64,000 nt of DNA from Bacillus methanolicus PB1 (GTDB lineage: Bacteria > Bacillota > Bacilli > Bacillales > Cytobacillaceae): positions 248,001 to 312,000 of the forward strand of contig NZ_AFEU01000001.1 in assembly GCF_000262755.1 (NCBI RefSeq), written 5' to 3'. Positions 48,507 to 63,706 of this stretch are shown piece by piece. The notes beneath the pieces were generated by a model. That model was not told the origin of the DNA. It did not search any database and saw only the letters and a list, made by a program, of their open reading frames with translations. Made by a program: the position numbers and the translations under genes. Position 1 is the first letter of the stretch. The number at the start of each line of letters is the position of its first letter.

Positions 48507-50243
48507 ATGGCATTTGATGGTTTATTTACAAGAGCGATTGTTTACGAACTTTCCCAAAAAATCAATGGCGGAAGAATTAATAAAATACACCAGCCTTCCA
48601 AAAATGAAATAATCCTCACCGTACGTGCAAACGGCAGCAACCATAAACTTTTGTTAGCTGTGCATCCGAGCTACGCGAGAGTGCAGCTGACGAATGAATC
48701 GTTTGAAAATCCGGCGGAACCGCCAATGTTTTGCATGCTTCTAAGGAAGCATTTAGAAGGATTTATCCTCGAAAATATATATCAGGAAGGCCTCGACCGG
48801 ATCATTGTGTTTAATGTAAAAGGAAGGGACGAAATCGGAGATGTATCTTATAAGCAACTCATCGTTGAAATAATGGGGCGTCACAGCAATATCATTTTAA
48901 TTGATAAAGCTACTAAAACCATTATAGACAGCATCAAACATGTTTCCTTCGCCGTAAATACGCATAGGGCTGTTCTGCCTGGCTACGAATACATTGCTCC
49001 TCCGGAACAAAACAAATTTCATCCTTTCCTAGCAGACGAGCAGGAAATTTTGAAACGGCTTGATTTTAATGCCGGCAAACTTGATAAGCAGCTAGTTGAA
49101 CATTTTTCAGGGATTTCTCCTCTGTTTGCAAAAGAAATGATTTTTCAGTCAGGAATGGCAAACCGGATTACACTGCCAAAAACATTTTTAGCATATATGG
49201 AAAAAATCAAAAATAACGAGTACATCCCGGCGATTACGTACGGCAGCAGCAAAGAATCTTTCTACCTTTATCCGCTTGAACATTTGAAAGGCGAACATAA
49301 AGTTTTTTCATCCTTAAGTGAATTGCTTGACAGGTATTACTTTGGCAAAGCTGAACGCGACAGAGTGAAGCAGCAGGCAAATGACATGGAGCGGTTTATC
49401 ATTAATGAAAAAGAAAAAAACATAAAGAAAATTGAAAAGCTTCAATCTGAACTGGAAGAAGCAAAAAATGCCGAGAAGTTTCAATTATATGGAGAATTAT
49501 TAACAGCAAATTTATATGCTGTTCAAAAAGGAATGAAAGAAGTTGAAGTAATGAACTATTATGATGAAAATAACGGGACGATTGTGATTCCGCTTGATCC
49601 GCAAAAATCCCCTTCGGAAAACGCCCAAAAGTATTTTACAAAATACCAAAAAGCAAAAAATGCGCTTACGGTTATTCAAGAGCAAATTGAAAAAGCAAAA
49701 GTGGAAATTTCCTACATCGATTCACTTCTGCAGCAATTAGAATCAGCATCAACGAAAGATATTATGGAAATAAGAGAGGAACTAATTGAGGGCGGTTACT
49801 TGCGAGAACGACAAAAACAGCAAAATAAGAAAAAGATCAATACAAAACCTGTTTTGGACAAATATCTTTCTTCAGATGGAACAGAAATTCTTGTTGGCAA
49901 AAATAATAAACAAAATGATTATTTGACAAATAAATTAGCTGCAAGAGATGAAATTTGGCTTCATGCAAAAGATATACCCGGATCCCATGTAGTCATTCGA
50001 AGCAAGACTCCGACTGAGAAAACAATCCTTGAAGCAGCAAATATAGCAGCCTATTTCAGTAAAGCTCGAAATTCAAGCTCAGTACCGGTAGATTATACGC
50101 AAGTCCGATATGTCAAAAAACCAAACGGAGCAAAACCGGGATTTGTGATTTACGAAAACCAGCAAACCGTTTATGTAACACCCGATGAAGAATTGGTATT
50201 GGCATTGAAGCAAAATATTTCTGGAAAAACAGAAAGAGGCTGA
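48507..50243 (+). CDS. rqcH: Ribosome quality control factor RqcH (YloA)
   Basis: 578 aa NFACT-family protein. RqcH binds split 50S subunits with stuck peptidyl-tRNA and adds C-terminal alanine tails that mark the chain for decay. NFACT-N domain (about 1-180), helix-hairpin-helix, long coiled coil (about 285-440) and C-terminal NFACT-R domain with GRN-like segments ([18 protein letters not shown]). The Asp-Arg pair in EGLDRIIVF matches the conserved essential residues. It is on the plus strand, convergent with pyrE. The final Arg-Gly and stop come from a repeat element. Confidence 0.96.
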   Translation: MAFDGLFTRAIVYELSQKINGGRINKIHQPSKNEIILTVRANGSNHKLLLAVHPSYARVQLTNESFENPAEPPMFCMLLRKHLEGFILENIYQEGLDRIIVFNVKGRDEIGDVSYKQLIVEIMGRHSNIILIDKATKTIIDSIKHVSFAVNTHRAVLPGYEYIAPPEQNKFHPFLADEQEILKRLDFNAGKLDKQLVEHFSGISPLFAKEMIFQSGMANRITLPKTFLAYMEKIKNNEYIPAITYGSSKESFYLYPLEHLKGEHKVFSSLSELLDRYYFGKAERDRVKQQANDMERFIINEKEKNIKKIEKLQSELEEAKNAEKFQLYGELLTANLYAVQKGMKEVEVMNYYDENNGTIVIPLDPQKSPSENAQKYFTKYQKAKNALTVIQEQIEKAKVEISYIDSLLQQLESASTKDIMEIREELIEGGYLRERQKQQNKKKINTKPVLDKYLSSDGTEILVGKNNKQNDYLTNKLAARDEIWLHAKDIPGSHVVIRSKTPTEKTILEAANIAAYFSKARNSSSVPVDYTQVRYVKKPNGAKPGFVIYENQQTVYVTPDEELVLALKQNISGKTERG

Positions 50244-50355
50244 CTCATAAGGGTCTGACCCCATGTGTATTTATCAATATACAGCACATTTATCCAACAT
50301 TATGTCCTATATATTGTGTTATGGGGTCTGACCCTTAGGCTTTCGAGACAGCCTC
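50236..50355. repeat. Palindromic intergenic repeat, subfamily 1 (copy F)
   Basis: 120 bp between the convergent rqcH and pyrE genes, starting GAGGCTGACTCATAAGGG, which includes the rqcH stop codon, and ending CTTTCGAGACAGCCTC followed by TTTTT on the plus strand. By eye about 95% identical to copy B at 8730. It is well placed to terminate both genes. Confidence 0.92.
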
Positions 50356-50364
50356 TTTTTATCT

Positions 50365-51002
50365 TTATTTTAAATCTAATTTTTCTTTTCCCCACTCTGC
50401 AGGATCTTCTCTCCATTCGTGGAGCTTCTCCATATCTACGAGATCAATATATCCTTTCTCTATTGCAATTTCGCTCAAGGCGGAAAAATCAGTCAACGAA
50501 TATATTGAAACGTTTGCTTCTTTTAATAGTTCTTTCCCTTTTTCCAGCTCGTAAGTAAAAATAGAAACAACTCCCAAAACATTGCAGTCCGCTTCTCGCA
50601 ATGCTTCAACTGCAGTAATGACACTGCCTCCCGTTGAAATTAAATCTTCAATGACAACAACCTTTTGGCCTTGTACGACTTTTCCTTCAATCTGATTTCC
50701 TTTGCCGTGCCCTTTCGGCTTGGAACGAACATAGCACATCGGCAAATCAAGCAATTCACTGACCCACGCTGCATGGGGAATGCCTGCAGTTGCAGTGCCT
50801 GCAACAATTTCAACATCAGGAAATTTTTCCATTATTAATGTCTTTAATCCTTTGGCAATTTCTCTTCTTACTTCCGGATAAGAAAGGGTAAGCCGGTTAT
50901 CGCAATAAACCGGGGAAAGGAGTCCTGAAGCCCATGTAAATGGATCATTCGGTTTTAAAGAAACAGCACCGATTTCCAGTAATTTTTCTGCAATGTATCG
51001 TT

Positions 51003-51006
<4 letters not shown>
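50365..51006 (-). CDS. pyrE: Orotate phosphoribosyltransferase
   Basis: 213 aa. It joins orotate and PRPP to give OMP. The PRPP loop is [13 protein letters not shown] (about 110-122), and [17 protein letters not shown] is the flexible catalytic loop. The frame is open to 51024; ATG at 51006 ([15 protein letters not shown]) has GGAGTACTGGT before it and overlaps pyrF by 4 nt. It is the last gene of the pyr operon. Confidence 0.97.
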
Positions 51007-53404
<2,398 letters not shown>

Positions 53405-53408
<4 letters not shown>

Positions 53409-56400
53409 GCAAAGACCTCCTCCTTTTTTTTCAAAGGCTGGTCCATTGCTTCTGCAGAGAAAGTCATTGATTCAATCACTCGTAAAATGGCTTCTGCTGT
53501 GTCCAGCGATGTCAGACATGGAATACCGTTTTCGACTGATTCACGGCGGATTCGAAAACCGTCGCGTGCAGGCTGTTTTCCTTTTGTTAATGTATTTATC
53601 ACCAATTGGGCTTCTCCATTTCGGATGACATCCAGGAGGTCCGGACCTTGGGAACCGATCTTGTCTACTACCGTTACATGGATGCCTTCTTGTTCAAGGA
53701 ACCGGGCAGTTCCGCTTGTAGCCATCAGCTGGTAGCCAATTGCCGCGAAACGCTTCGCAAGCTGAAGTGCTTCTTCCTTATCCTTGTCAGCAATCGTCAA
53801 TAAAACTGTTCCGTATCTTTGAATCTTTATTCCGGAGGCTACAAGCCCTTTGTAGAGCGCCTTTTCGAGGGTTGTGTCTTTCCCCATTACTTCACCGGTC
53901 GACTTCATTTCAGGTCCGAGTGTAATATCTACTCTTCTTAATTTCGCAAATGAGAACACCGGCACTTTTACGAATACACCGTCTTTTTCAGGAACGAGTC
54001 CGCCTGTGTAGCCTTGTTCCGGCAGGGACTTTCCAAGAATCACTTTTGTCGCAATTTTTGCCATCGGAACATTGGTGATTTTGCTCAAGAACGGAACCGT
54101 CCGGCTTGAACGAGGATTTACTTCAAGTACATACACTTCCTCATTGGAAACGACGTATTGTATGTTCAACAGACCGATTATTCCTAATCCTTTTGCTAAC
54201 TTTTCCGTATAATCAACCAGTTTTTCTTTTACTTTAAGAGACAAACTTTGAGGCGGATAGACGGCAATCGAGTCCCCTGAATGCACTCCTGCTCTTTCAA
54301 TATGCTCCATAATTCCCGGAATAAGTACATTCTCACCGTCACATATCGCATCCACTTCAATTTCCTTGCCTGTTAAATAGCGGTCAATTAATACCGGATG
54401 TTCGGGATTTACTTTAACGGCATTTTGCATATACTGAAGCAGTTCATCTTCTTTGTAGACAATTTCCATTGCCCTGCCGCCAAGCACATACGATGGCCTT
54501 ACCAAGACCGGGTAGCCAATCTCAGCCGCAATTTGGACCGCTTCCTCAACAGACATTGCTGTTTTTCCCTTTGGCTGCGGGATGTTCAACTCCGATAATG
54601 CTTGTTCAAACTTGTCCCGGTTTTCCGCCCGATCAAGGCTTTCAAGCGAAGTTCCGAGAATTCTTACACCTCTTTCAGCAAGTCCGGCAGCTAAATTGAT
54701 TGCCGTTTGGCCGCCAAATTGCACGACAACGCCTGCAGGCTTTTCGAGATCAATAATGTGCATAACATCTTCAAGAGTGAGCGGTTCAAAATAAAGTTTA
54801 TCGGAAATGCTGAAATCCGTTGAAACAGTTTCAGGGTTATTGTTGATGATGATGGCTTCATAGCCGGCTTCTTTGATCGCCCAGACGGAATGTACGGTTG
54901 CATAATCAAATTCAATCCCTTGCCCGATGCGGATTGGACCGGAACCTAAAACAAGGACGCTCTGTTTATCTGTCACTTCCGATTCATTTTCCTCTTCATA
55001 CGTGCCATAGTAGTACGGCGTTTCCGATTCAAATTCGGCTGCACATGTATCCACCATTTTATAAACCGGGATGATTCCATTTTCCTTTCTCCAGCTGTAC
55101 ACTTCGTTTTCCGTTGTACCCCACAGATCAGCCAGAACCTTGTCTGCAAATCCCTTTTGTTTTGCTTTTTTTCCAAGTTCGATGTTGAATGGATGTTCAG
55201 CCAGTTTTTTTTCTAAATGGATAATTCCTTCCAGTTTCTTTAGAAAGAACAGGTCAATTTTGCTCCATTCATGGATTGTTTCAATTGACATTCCCCGATT
55301 AAGTGCTTCTGAGATGTAAAATAAACGTTCATCACCGGCTTTTCTTATCCTCTTTTCTAAAAGAGCGTCGTCCACTTGATCGGCATCGTTCAGCTTGAAG
55401 TGGTAAACATTTGCTTCAAGGGAGCGGATTGCTTTTAAAAGAGATTCTTCAAACGTCCGTCCTATTGCCATCACTTCTCCGGTTGCTTTCATTTGGGTCC
55501 CCAGAGAACGGTTTGCAGATTCAAACTTATCAAACGGCCAGCGCGGTATTTTTGTAACGACATAATCGAGCGCCGGCTCAAAGCATGCATACGTTTTTCC
55601 GGTTACAGGATTCATCATTTCATCAAGCGTCAGGCCGACGGCAATTTTTGCTGCCAATTTGGCAATCGGATAGCCAGTTGCTTTTGAAGCGAGCGCTGAT
55701 GAACGGCTAACCCTCGGATTCACTTCAATGATGTAATAGTGAAAGCTGTTCGGATCAAGGGCAAGCTGAACGTTGCAGCCCCCTTCAATTCCCAGGGCAC
55801 GAATGATTTTTAAAGATACATTTCTAAGAAGCTGGTATTCACGATCACTAAGCGTCTGGCTCGGCGCCACAACAATCGAGTCTCCGGTATGAATTCCGAC
55901 CGGATCGATGTTTTCCATGTTGCAAACAACGATGGCATTATCGTTTGAATCCCGCATCACTTCGTATTCGATTTCTTTAAAGCCCGCTATGCTCTTTTCA
56001 AGTAGACATTGATTTACAGGACTGTTTTTCAAACCACTCGTCACAATTTCCACAAGTTCTTCTTCATTATTGCAAATTCCGCCGCCCGTTCCCCCGAGTG
56101 TAAACGCCGGGCGCACAATGACCGGATAACCAACTTGATTCACAAATTGAAAAGCTTCTTCGAGCGTATGAATGATTTCACTTTCCGGTACAGGTTCGCC
56201 GAGTTCATTCATTAAACTTCTGAATAATTCACGGTCTTCTGCTTTTTCGATTGCCGAAAGCTTCGTTCCTAAAATTTCAACTCCGCACTCATCGAGCACA
56301 CCTGATTTTGCGAGCTCCACTGCAAGATTTAAGCCCGTTTGCCCGCCAAGGGTAGGTAAGACCGCATCGGGACGTTCTTTCCGGATAATTCTGCTCACAA

Positions 56401-56617
56401 ATTCAAGAGTCAACGGTTCAATATAGACGACGTCGGCAATTTCCGTATCAGTCATGATTGTTGCCGGATTCGAATTAACAAGTATTACTTTGTACCCCTC
56501 TTCTTTCAAAGCAATACAAGCTTGTGTTCCTGCATAATCAAACTCCGCCGCCTGGCCGATGACAATAGGTCCTGACCCGATGACAAGTATGCTTTTTATA
56601 TCTGTACGCTTTGGCAT
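53405..56617 (-). CDS. carB: Carbamoyl phosphate synthase large subunit (pyrimidine-specific)
   Basis: 1070 aa. Two homologous ATP-grasp halves (about 1-400 and 550-935) make carboxyphosphate and then carbamoyl phosphate; each begins [20 protein letters not shown]. An oligomerisation domain joins them. The C-terminal regulatory domain (about 936-1070) is the likely allosteric site (UMP/PRPP in Bacillus). In B. subtilis this is pyrAB. It overlaps carA by 22 nt. Confidence 0.98.
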
Positions 56618-57702
56618 ATGCGAGCACCTTCCCCTTTTTCCAATTCAATCATGTCTAAAAACTTATCGAATAGATTATTGGCATCTTCAGGCCCCGGTGA
56701 TGCTTCCGGATGGTATTGAACAGTGAACGCAGGAACGTCCAAATGTTTCAATCCTTCAATTGTTCCGTCATTTAAAGCGATATGTGTCACTTCCAGCCTT
56801 GTTTCTTTAATAGAGTCTTTTTCAACTGTATAGCCATGATTTTGCGATGTCAGAGCCACTTTGCCGGTTTCCAAATCTTTTACAGGATGATTGGAACCTC
56901 TATGTCCGAACTTCATTTTTACTGTATTGGCACCGCAAGCGAGCGCAAATAATTGATGGCCAAGACAAATTCCGAATAAAGGTACCTTTCCTATAATCCC
57001 ACGGATCATCTCGATCGCTTCCGGCACATCTTTTGGATCTCCTGGTCCGTTCGACAGCATTACACCGTCCGGGCTTATATTCAAGATTTCTTCTGCTTTC
57101 GTATCATAAGGTACAACAACAACGTCACAATCCCTTTTGTTTAATTCTCTTAATATGCCATGTTTCATCCCGAAATCCACTAAGACTATGCGTTTTCCTC
57201 TTCCGGGGCTTGGATATGGTTTCTTTGTTGAAACTTGTTTTACTTGATCAGTTCTTAACCGTACAGCGCGAAGCTTCTCAAGAACCTCTCTTGCATCTTC
57301 ATCGATATTGCAAATCGCCCCTTTTAATGTTCCGTATTTCCGGATAATCCTCGTTAGCTTCCTTGTATCTATCCCTGCAATTCCAGGGATATTTTTTAAT
57401 TTTAAAAATTGATCGAGAGACTTTTCACTTCTCCAGTTTGAAGGAAATTCAGCTGCTTCTTTCACAATCAAACCGCTAATCGCGGGACTTATTGACTCAA
57501 AGTCATCCCTGTTAATGCCGTAATTTCCGATTAATGGATAGGTGAAAGTGACAATTTGTCCGCAATAAGATGGATCTGAAAGGACCTCTTGATAGCCGGT
57601 CATTCCGGTATTAAAGACTACTTCTCCAATTTTATTGACATCACTTCCAAATCCCTCTCCGATAAATATTGTTCCATCTTCAAGAATCAGCTGTTTTTTC
57701 AT
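56596..57702 (-). CDS. carA: Carbamoyl phosphate synthase small subunit
   Basis: 368 aa glutaminase that supplies ammonia to CarB. N-terminal CPSase domain ([14 protein letters not shown]), C-terminal class I amidotransferase with nucleophile Cys246 in [13 protein letters not shown] and the His/Glu pair in [10 protein letters not shown]. The frame reaches 57726; ATG at 57702 has GGGGTG before it and overlaps the pyrC stop as ATGA. pyrAA in B. subtilis naming. Confidence 0.97.
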   Translation of the reverse strand: MKKQLILEDGTIFIGEGFGSDVNKIGEVVFNTGMTGYQEVLSDPSYCGQIVTFTYPLIGNYGINRDDFESISPAISGLIVKEAAEFPSNWRSEKSLDQFLKLKNIPGIAGIDTRKLTRIIRKYGTLKGAICNIDEDAREVLEKLRAVRLRTDQVKQVSTKKPYPSPGRGKRIVLVDFGMKHGILRELNKRDCDVVVVPYDTKAEEILNISPDGVMLSNGPGDPKDVPEAIEMIRGIIGKVPLFGICLGHQLFALACGANTVKMKFGHRGSNHPVKDLETGKVALTSQNHGYTVEKDSIKETRLEVTHIALNDGTIEGLKHLDVPAFTVQYHPEASPGPEDANNLFDKFLDMIELEKGEGARICQSVQI

Positions 57703-58985
57703 GCAGTAACACCCCTTTTTGTCCAAACAATTTTTCCATCAACGATTGTCATTACAGGCCAGCCTTGACACTCCCAGCCTGCAAATGGTGTGTTTTTTCC
57801 TTTGGAGAGGAATTTATCGGGGTCAATCGTTTCTTTATGATCCAAGTCGATTAAGACAATGTCAGCCGGAGCGCCAATCTCAAGCTTTCCTGTCTTCAAT
57901 CCAAATGCTTCTGCCGGTTTTGCCGTTAAAAAATTAATCAAGTCGTTTAATGAAAAGATATCTTTTTTTACAAAGTGAGTGTATAAAAGCGGAAATGCCG
58001 TTTCCAAGCCAACAATTCCGAATGGTGCCAGCTTCATTCCTTCAGCCTTTTCTTCCGCTGTATGCGGGGCATGATCCGTAGCGATAAAATCAATCGTTCC
58101 ATCCAAAAGGCCTTCAATTAATGCTTTGCGGTCTTCTTTTCCTCTCAGTGGAGGATTCATTTTGTAATTGGCATCGAGCCCCGGGATATCCTCATCGCAT
58201 AAAAGCAAATGATGGGGTGTCACTTCAGCTGTGACATGTATTCCGGCACGCTTTGCATCCCGAACAACTCTTACAGATTCTTTCGTACTGATATGGCAAA
58301 CATGGTAGTGGCATCCCGCAGCTTCTGCGAGCAAAACATCTCTCGCAATATGTACGGATTCACATACCGATGGAATTCCGTTCAATCCGTATTTTTCTGA
58401 AAAGACTCCTTCATGGACCGATCCTTTATTAATTAACGTGTTTTCCTCACAGTGCGCAACGATCGGCATATCAATTTTGGCAGCATTTTTCATCGCCTCG
58501 AACATAACCTTTGCCGATTGTACACCAACGCCGTCATCGGTAAAGGCAAATGCGCCGGACTCTTTTAACGCTTCAAAGTCCGTTAATTCTTCGCCAAGCT
58601 CCCTTGCGGTGATTGAGGCATAAGGCAGCACTTTTACATGTGCCGTTTCTTTTATCCGCTTTATTAGCCATTCCATTTGCTCTTTAGAATCCGGGACCGG
58701 ACGAGTATTCGGCATTGCGGCAATGGTTGTGAATCCTCCTTTAGCCGCAGCCATTGTTCCCGTTTCAATCGTCTCTTTTTTCTCGCCGCCAGGTTCTCTA
58801 AGATGGACATGGAGGTCAATAAACCCCGGAGAAACGAACAGTCCTTCTGCATCAATAACTTCATCTGCTTCTTTATATAAACTTTCATTCATTTCCTGTA
58901 TTTTTCCGTTTTCAATGTAAATGTCAACAGTTTGAAAAAATCCTTCTTTAGTAAGCAACCGTCCATTTTTGATGATTAATGACAT
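57699..58985 (-). CDS. pyrC: Dihydroorotase
   Basis: 428 aa. It closes carbamoyl aspartate to dihydroorotate. Zinc ligands His59 and His61 in [12 protein letters not shown], later [10 protein letters not shown] and the catalytic Asp in [18 protein letters not shown]. It overlaps pyrB by 38 nt and carA by 4 nt. Confidence 0.97.
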   Translation of the reverse strand: MSLIIKNGRLLTKEGFFQTVDIYIENGKIQEMNESLYKEADEVIDAEGLFVSPGFIDLHVHLREPGGEKKETIETGTMAAAKGGFTTIAAMPNTRPVPDSKEQMEWLIKRIKETAHVKVLPYASITARELGEELTDFEALKESGAFAFTDDGVGVQSAKVMFEAMKNAAKIDMPIVAHCEENTLINKGSVHEGVFSEKYGLNGIPSVCESVHIARDVLLAEAAGCHYHVCHISTKESVRVVRDAKRAGIHVTAEVTPHHLLLCDEDIPGLDANYKMNPPLRGKEDRKALIEGLLDGTIDFIATDHAPHTAEEKAEGMKLAPFGIVGLETAFPLLYTHFVKKDIFSLNDLINFLTAKPAEAFGLKTGKLEIGAPADIVLIDLDHKETIDPDKFLSKGKNTPFAGWECQGWPVMTIVDGKIVWTKRGVTA

Positions 58986-59886
58986 TTACCTTACCTCCCT
59001 CTTGCTTCTCCAATGAGCGCTTTAAAACTGCCATTCGTACGTAGACCCCGTTTTGCATTTGTTTAAAAATTCTTGAACGTTCACATTCAACTAAACTGTC
59101 AGCAATTTCAACATTGCGGTTCACTGGTGCCGGATGCATAATAATGCTTCCGTATTTCATTGTTTTTTCTCTTGCCTCTGTTAAACCGAACGCTTCGTGA
59201 TACTTACTGGCTGATTTGAAACCTTTCGATTCATGGCGCTCATGTTGAATTCTTAATAGCATGACAACATCAGCTGTCCGGATGGCAAAATCAATCTCTT
59301 CATAATGGCCATATTCTAAAAGGCTCTCATCAAACCATTCTTCCGGTCCGGAAAACACGACTTCTGCACCTAATCGTACCAGTGCATCGGCATTTGACCT
59401 CGCAACTCGGCTGTGGCGTATATCCCCGATAATGGCGACTTTAACTCCATTAAAACCGCCGAATTCTTGTTTTATTGTTAATAAATCAAGGAGCGACTGT
59501 GTTGGATGATGGCCGCATCCGTCTCCTGCATTGATAAGCGGGATCTGAACACGGTCCACAAGCTCATCAAAGTATCTGTCTTTGTTATGCCTTATGACAA
59601 CAGCATTGACGCCTATTGATTCAAGTGTCCTTACTGTGTCATAGAGCGTTTCTCCTTTTAACACACTGGATGTGCTCACTTCAAAAGGAATAACTTCAAG
59701 ACCGAGTTTTCTTTCTGCTAATTCAAAGCTGCATTTTGTTCTCGTACTTGGCTCAAAAAACAGATTTGAAACAAAGGTTTGTTTATTCGGCCTCCATATC
59801 TTACCTTCCGCAAACTCCTCTGCATCCGATAAAATTTCGTGAATATCGTCAATTGTCAATTCTGTTGTGGTAAGCAATTGTCTCAT
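58948..59886 (-). CDS. pyrB: Aspartate carbamoyltransferase catalytic subunit
   Basis: 312 aa. Joins carbamoyl phosphate and aspartate. Carbamoyl phosphate loop [13 protein letters not shown], then SLDLLT-like [12 protein letters not shown] and [12 protein letters not shown]. No pyrI regulatory gene is nearby, as in other Bacilli. The frame extends to 59925 into the attenuator; ATG at 59886 follows AGGAGG. The C-terminus is a few residues longer than B. subtilis PyrB (304 aa). Confidence 0.97.
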   Translation of the reverse strand: MRQLLTTTELTIDDIHEILSDAEEFAEGKIWRPNKQTFVSNLFFEPSTRTKCSFELAERKLGLEVIPFEVSTSSVLKGETLYDTVRTLESIGVNAVVIRHNKDRYFDELVDRVQIPLINAGDGCGHHPTQSLLDLLTIKQEFGGFNGVKVAIIGDIRHSRVARSNADALVRLGAEVVFSGPEEWFDESLLEYGHYEEIDFAIRTADVVMLLRIQHERHESKGFKSASKYHEAFGLTEAREKTMKYGSIIMHPAPVNRNVEIADSLVECERSRIFKQMQNGVYVRMAVLKRSLEKQEGGKVNVINHQKWTVAY

Positions 59887-59911
59887 CCTTAACAGCCTCC
59901 TGGTTGGTCTC

Positions 59912-60050
59912 TCATAAAAAAACACCCTGACATTTCGTCAGGGTGTTGAAAAATCGAAAACATGCTGGTTTAGCAAAAAGAGCTTTATAGCTTTTTGCAA
60001 TAAACCGGCTGGTTCAACACCCTTTCAAGCCTCTCTGGACTTCATTAAAA
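59912..60050 (-). promoter_or_regulatory. PyrR-controlled attenuator before pyrB
   Basis: Third attenuator of the operon. The PyrR-binding loop AGTCCAGAGAGGCT lies at 60041-60028. The terminator (AACACCCTGAC/GTCAGGGTGTT plus T-run) is at 59947-59915. GGGTGTTGAA just after the PyrR site can pair with TTCAACACCC at the terminator, giving the antiterminator. A second hairpin built on GCAAAAAGC lies between. Confidence 0.92.
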
Positions 60051-60057
60051 GGTGGGT

Positions 60058-61365
60058 TTATGCCACATTGTCATTATTCTCTTCATTTTCTAACTGAAAC
60101 ATATTATCTTTCACTTCTTCTCTGCCAGGCAGAATGAGATTAAGCATAACGCCTAGAATGGCTGCCAGTGCCATTCCTTGAATTTGGAACTGATCAGATA
60201 CTTTAATAAACGCTCCGCCAATTCCGATGACAAGAATGACAGATGAGATGACGAGATTTCGTTTATCGCCAAAGTCGACTTTGCTGTCTACAAGCATCCG
60301 TAAGCCAGAAGATGCAATGATTCCAAATAACAGGATGGATACACCGCCCATGACAGGTGTCGGGATGGAGCTGATCAGCGCCGTTACTTTTCCGATAAAT
60401 CCGAAAATGATGGCAAAAACAGCTGCTCCGGCTAAAACATATACACTATATACACGCGTAATCGCAAGTACGCCGATATTTTCACCATATGTTGTTTTTG
60501 GGGGTCCGCCAATAAGAGCAGAAATCATGGTAGCCGTGCCATCTCCAAGAATAGAGCGATGAAGCCCCGGCTTTTTAATAAGATCGCGTCCGACAACTTT
60601 GCTCAAGACAAGCTGATGACCGATATGCTCTGATAATGTCACTATTGCTACCGGAACCATAAGAAGAACAAGATCTAACGTCACATTTACTTTATAATCG
60701 ACAATCGGAATAAAAAAATCAGGCATTTCAAAAATGGCAGCTTTTTTTACTGGTGATAAGTCCACCAATCCGACCGCCAATGAGTATAGATAACCAACGA
60801 TAATTCCGCCGAGAATCGGTATTAGACTTAACTTCTTTTTTACATAGATGGAAAAGATGATTGTTGCAGCAAGCGTCACTAATGCCGCAGAAAAGTGCAG
60901 TAAACTATATTTTCCCTCAAGGTTATTCATGGCCATATTAACGGCGGTTCCCGCCAAAGCAAGACCGATTACGATAATGACAGGCCCTACTACAATCGGA
61001 GGAAGCAAATTCATAATCCATCGGTAGCCCGCTTTCTTAATAACAAGTGCAACAACACCATATACCAAGCCTGCAAGAAAGCTGCCGAGCATCGCAGCAC
61101 CCGGTCCTCCTGCTGTTTTGGCCGCGATAATCGGAGCAATATAGGCAAAGGACGATCCAAGGTATGCGGGAACTTGCCATTTTGTAATCATCAAAAAGGC
61201 GAGCGTTCCGAGACCGCTTGAAATTAAAGCCATTGCCGGACTCAGTCCAACCAGATAAGGTACTAAAATCGTAGCGCCAAACATGGCAAATAAATGCTGT
61301 AGACTTAGTGTAATCCACTGAAGAGGAGACGGAACATCTTTAATATCCAATTCTGGTTTGCTCAT
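60058..61365 (-). CDS. pyrP: Uracil permease
   Basis: 435 aa, the B. subtilis length. UraA/NCS2 family proton symporter with about 14 membrane segments. Signature motifs are QHLFAMFGATILVP (about 24-37), SEHIGHQLVLS with the substrate-site Glu, and GGPPKTTYGENIG. ATG at 61365 follows AAGAGGATTG; an ATG six codons upstream lacks a site. Flanked on both sides by PyrR attenuators. Confidence 0.97.
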   Translation of the reverse strand: MSKPELDIKDVPSPLQWITLSLQHLFAMFGATILVPYLVGLSPAMALISSGLGTLAFLMITKWQVPAYLGSSFAYIAPIIAAKTAGGPGAAMLGSFLAGLVYGVVALVIKKAGYRWIMNLLPPIVVGPVIIVIGLALAGTAVNMAMNNLEGKYSLLHFSAALVTLAATIIFSIYVKKKLSLIPILGGIIVGYLYSLAVGLVDLSPVKKAAIFEMPDFFIPIVDYKVNVTLDLVLLMVPVAIVTLSEHIGHQLVLSKVVGRDLIKKPGLHRSILGDGTATMISALIGGPPKTTYGENIGVLAITRVYSVYVLAGAAVFAIIFGFIGKVTALISSIPTPVMGGVSILLFGIIASSGLRMLVDSKVDFGDKRNLVISSVILVIGIGGAFIKVSDQFQIQGMALAAILGVMLNLILPGREEVKDNMFQLENEENNDNVA

Positions 61366-61389
61366 TTTCAATCCTCTTTTCATTTATTA

Positions 61390-61500
61390 TTTAAAAAAAA
61401 TCCTCTTTGCAAGCGTGCGCAAAGAGGGTATACCACTCGGCAAAAGACACTTTTCTTTTGCTGTATTCCCCCTTGCCAGCCTCTCCGGACTGTTTTTAAA
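61390..61500 (-). promoter_or_regulatory. PyrR-controlled attenuator between pyrR and pyrP
   Basis: PyrR loop AGTCCGGAGAGGCT at 61491-61478. Terminator CCTCTTTGC/GCAAAGAGG followed by ATTTTTTTT at 61429-61393. Same layout as the other two copies. Confidence 0.92.
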
Positions 61501-61508
61501 AGGGCTAT

Positions 61509-62225
<717 letters not shown>

Positions 62226-62264
62226 ATTCAACTACTGTCATCATAAACTGTTTGCAGTTCATTG

Positions 62265-63176
62265 TCAACGATTATTTCTAAGCATATCTAAAATTGCTTC
62301 AAACTCCGGAGGAAGAGGGGCTTCAAATTCCAGATATTCATTCGTTCTCGGGTGGTGAAAGCCTAAAACGGCTGCATGCAATGCCTGTCCGTCAATGTCC
62401 AGCGTCTTTTTCGGTCCGTATTTCGGATCGCCGGCAAGCGGATAACCGATATATTTCATATGAACACGGATTTGATGCGTTCTCCCGGTTTCAAGCTGGC
62501 ATTCAATAAAAGTAAAATCCTTAAACCGTTCAAGTACATGAAAGTGTGTGACTGCATGTTTTCCATTGTCAACGACTGCCATGCTCTGGCGGTCTTTAGG
62601 GTCGCGCCCTAACGGAGCATCAATCGTTCCATAATCGTGGGGAATCACTCCATGGACAATCGCCTTATATTTTCTTGTAACTGTTTTATCAACCAATTGA
62701 TTGACAAGGCTTTCATGTGAAAAATCATTTTTGGCTATCATTAATAACCCTGAAGTATCTTTATCGATCCGGTGAACGATTCCCGGCCTTAACACTCCGT
62801 TTATACCGGATAAATCCTTACAATGGGCCATAAGACCATTGACAAGCGTGCCGGAACTATGTCCCGGTGCAGGATGAACAACCATTCCCTTCGGTTTATT
62901 CACAACTAATACATCATGATCCTCATAATAAATATCAAGATTCATTTCTTCCGGAATAACGTCAAGCTCTTCCGGTTCAGGGATAAAAATCTCTATTTGA
63001 TCATTCAGGCTGCATTTATAATTTGTTTTTACTTTTTGCCCGTTTACTAAAATTTGTCCATCTTTAATCCATTGCTGAATTTGGGATCTTGACCACTCTT
63101 CATTTAATGATGAAATGAGCTTATCGATGCGTCCGCCTGCCTGCTCATCAAGAATGGTGTGTTCCATTTTCTCCAT
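62265..63176 (-). CDS. rluD: 23S rRNA pseudouridine synthase, RluD family (YlyB)
   Basis: 303 aa. N-terminal S4 RNA-binding domain ([25 protein letters not shown], about 17-41), then the RluA-type catalytic core with the Asp nucleophile in [15 protein letters not shown], and [15 protein letters not shown] at 63176 follows AAAGGAG and overlaps the end of lspA by 29 nt. Which uridines it modifies is inferred only from the family. Confidence 0.95.
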   Translation of the reverse strand: MEKMEHTILDEQAGGRIDKLISSLNEEWSRSQIQQWIKDGQILVNGQKVKTNYKCSLNDQIEIFIPEPEELDVIPEEMNLDIYYEDHDVLVVNKPKGMVVHPAPGHSSGTLVNGLMAHCKDLSGINGVLRPGIVHRIDKDTSGLLMIAKNDFSHESLVNQLVDKTVTRKYKAIVHGVIPHDYGTIDAPLGRDPKDRQSMAVVDNGKHAVTHFHVLERFKDFTFIECQLETGRTHQIRVHMKYIGYPLAGDPKYGPKKTLDIDGQALHAAVLGFHHPRTNEYLEFEAPLPPEFEAILDMLRNNR

Positions 63177-63639
63177 AAGATTTCTCCTTTATTTCTCTCT
63201 CTTCTCGAAACATTTGCAGCATAAGCAAAATGACACCGATTACTAAAGCAGAATCGGCTATATTAAAAACCGGGAAATTATATTTAAAAATAAACGTTTG
63301 GATAAAATCAACAACTTCTTTACAGAAAACCCTGTCAATAAAGTTTCCGATTGCACCCCCAAGCATTAATCCGAGAGAGACGCCTAATAATAGCTTGCCT
63401 TTTGCAGCTTTCTGAATGTAATAAACAATCCCGATAATGACAATCACCGTTATCGCATAGAAAAACCACAATTGCCCTTGAAGGATTCCCCATGCTGCAC
63501 CGCGGTTGCGATGTGAAGTAATGTATAAGAAATTTTCAATGATTTCAATGCTTTCCCCAAGTTCCATCTTTTTTACAATCAGCCATTTCGTTATTTGGTC
63601 AAGAAGAATAACAAACAATGCGATTATGTAATAAAACAC
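63148..63639 (-). CDS. lspA: Lipoprotein signal peptidase (signal peptidase II)
   Basis: 163 aa aspartic membrane protease with four helices. Conserved [14 protein letters not shown], the first catalytic Asp in [10 protein letters not shown] and the second in [12 protein letters not shown] choose GTG at 63639, which has GGAGG at the right distance and lines up with MLYYMIAL of B. subtilis; the frame could also open at TTG 63654, inside that ribosome site. Confidence 0.95.
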   Translation of the reverse strand: MFYYIIALFVILLDQITKWLIVKKMELGESIEIIENFLYITSHRNRGAAWGILQGQLWFFYAITVIVIIGIVYYIQKAAKGKLLLGVSLGLMLGGAIGNFIDRVFCKEVVDFIQTFIFKYNFPVFNIADSALVIGVILLMLQMFREEREIKEKSYGENGTHHS

Positions 63640-63706
63640 AAAGGCAACCTCCAACTCTCAAACAGTTTTCCCTTGCATTTTAGCACATTCAAAACGAAAA
63701 CGATAG

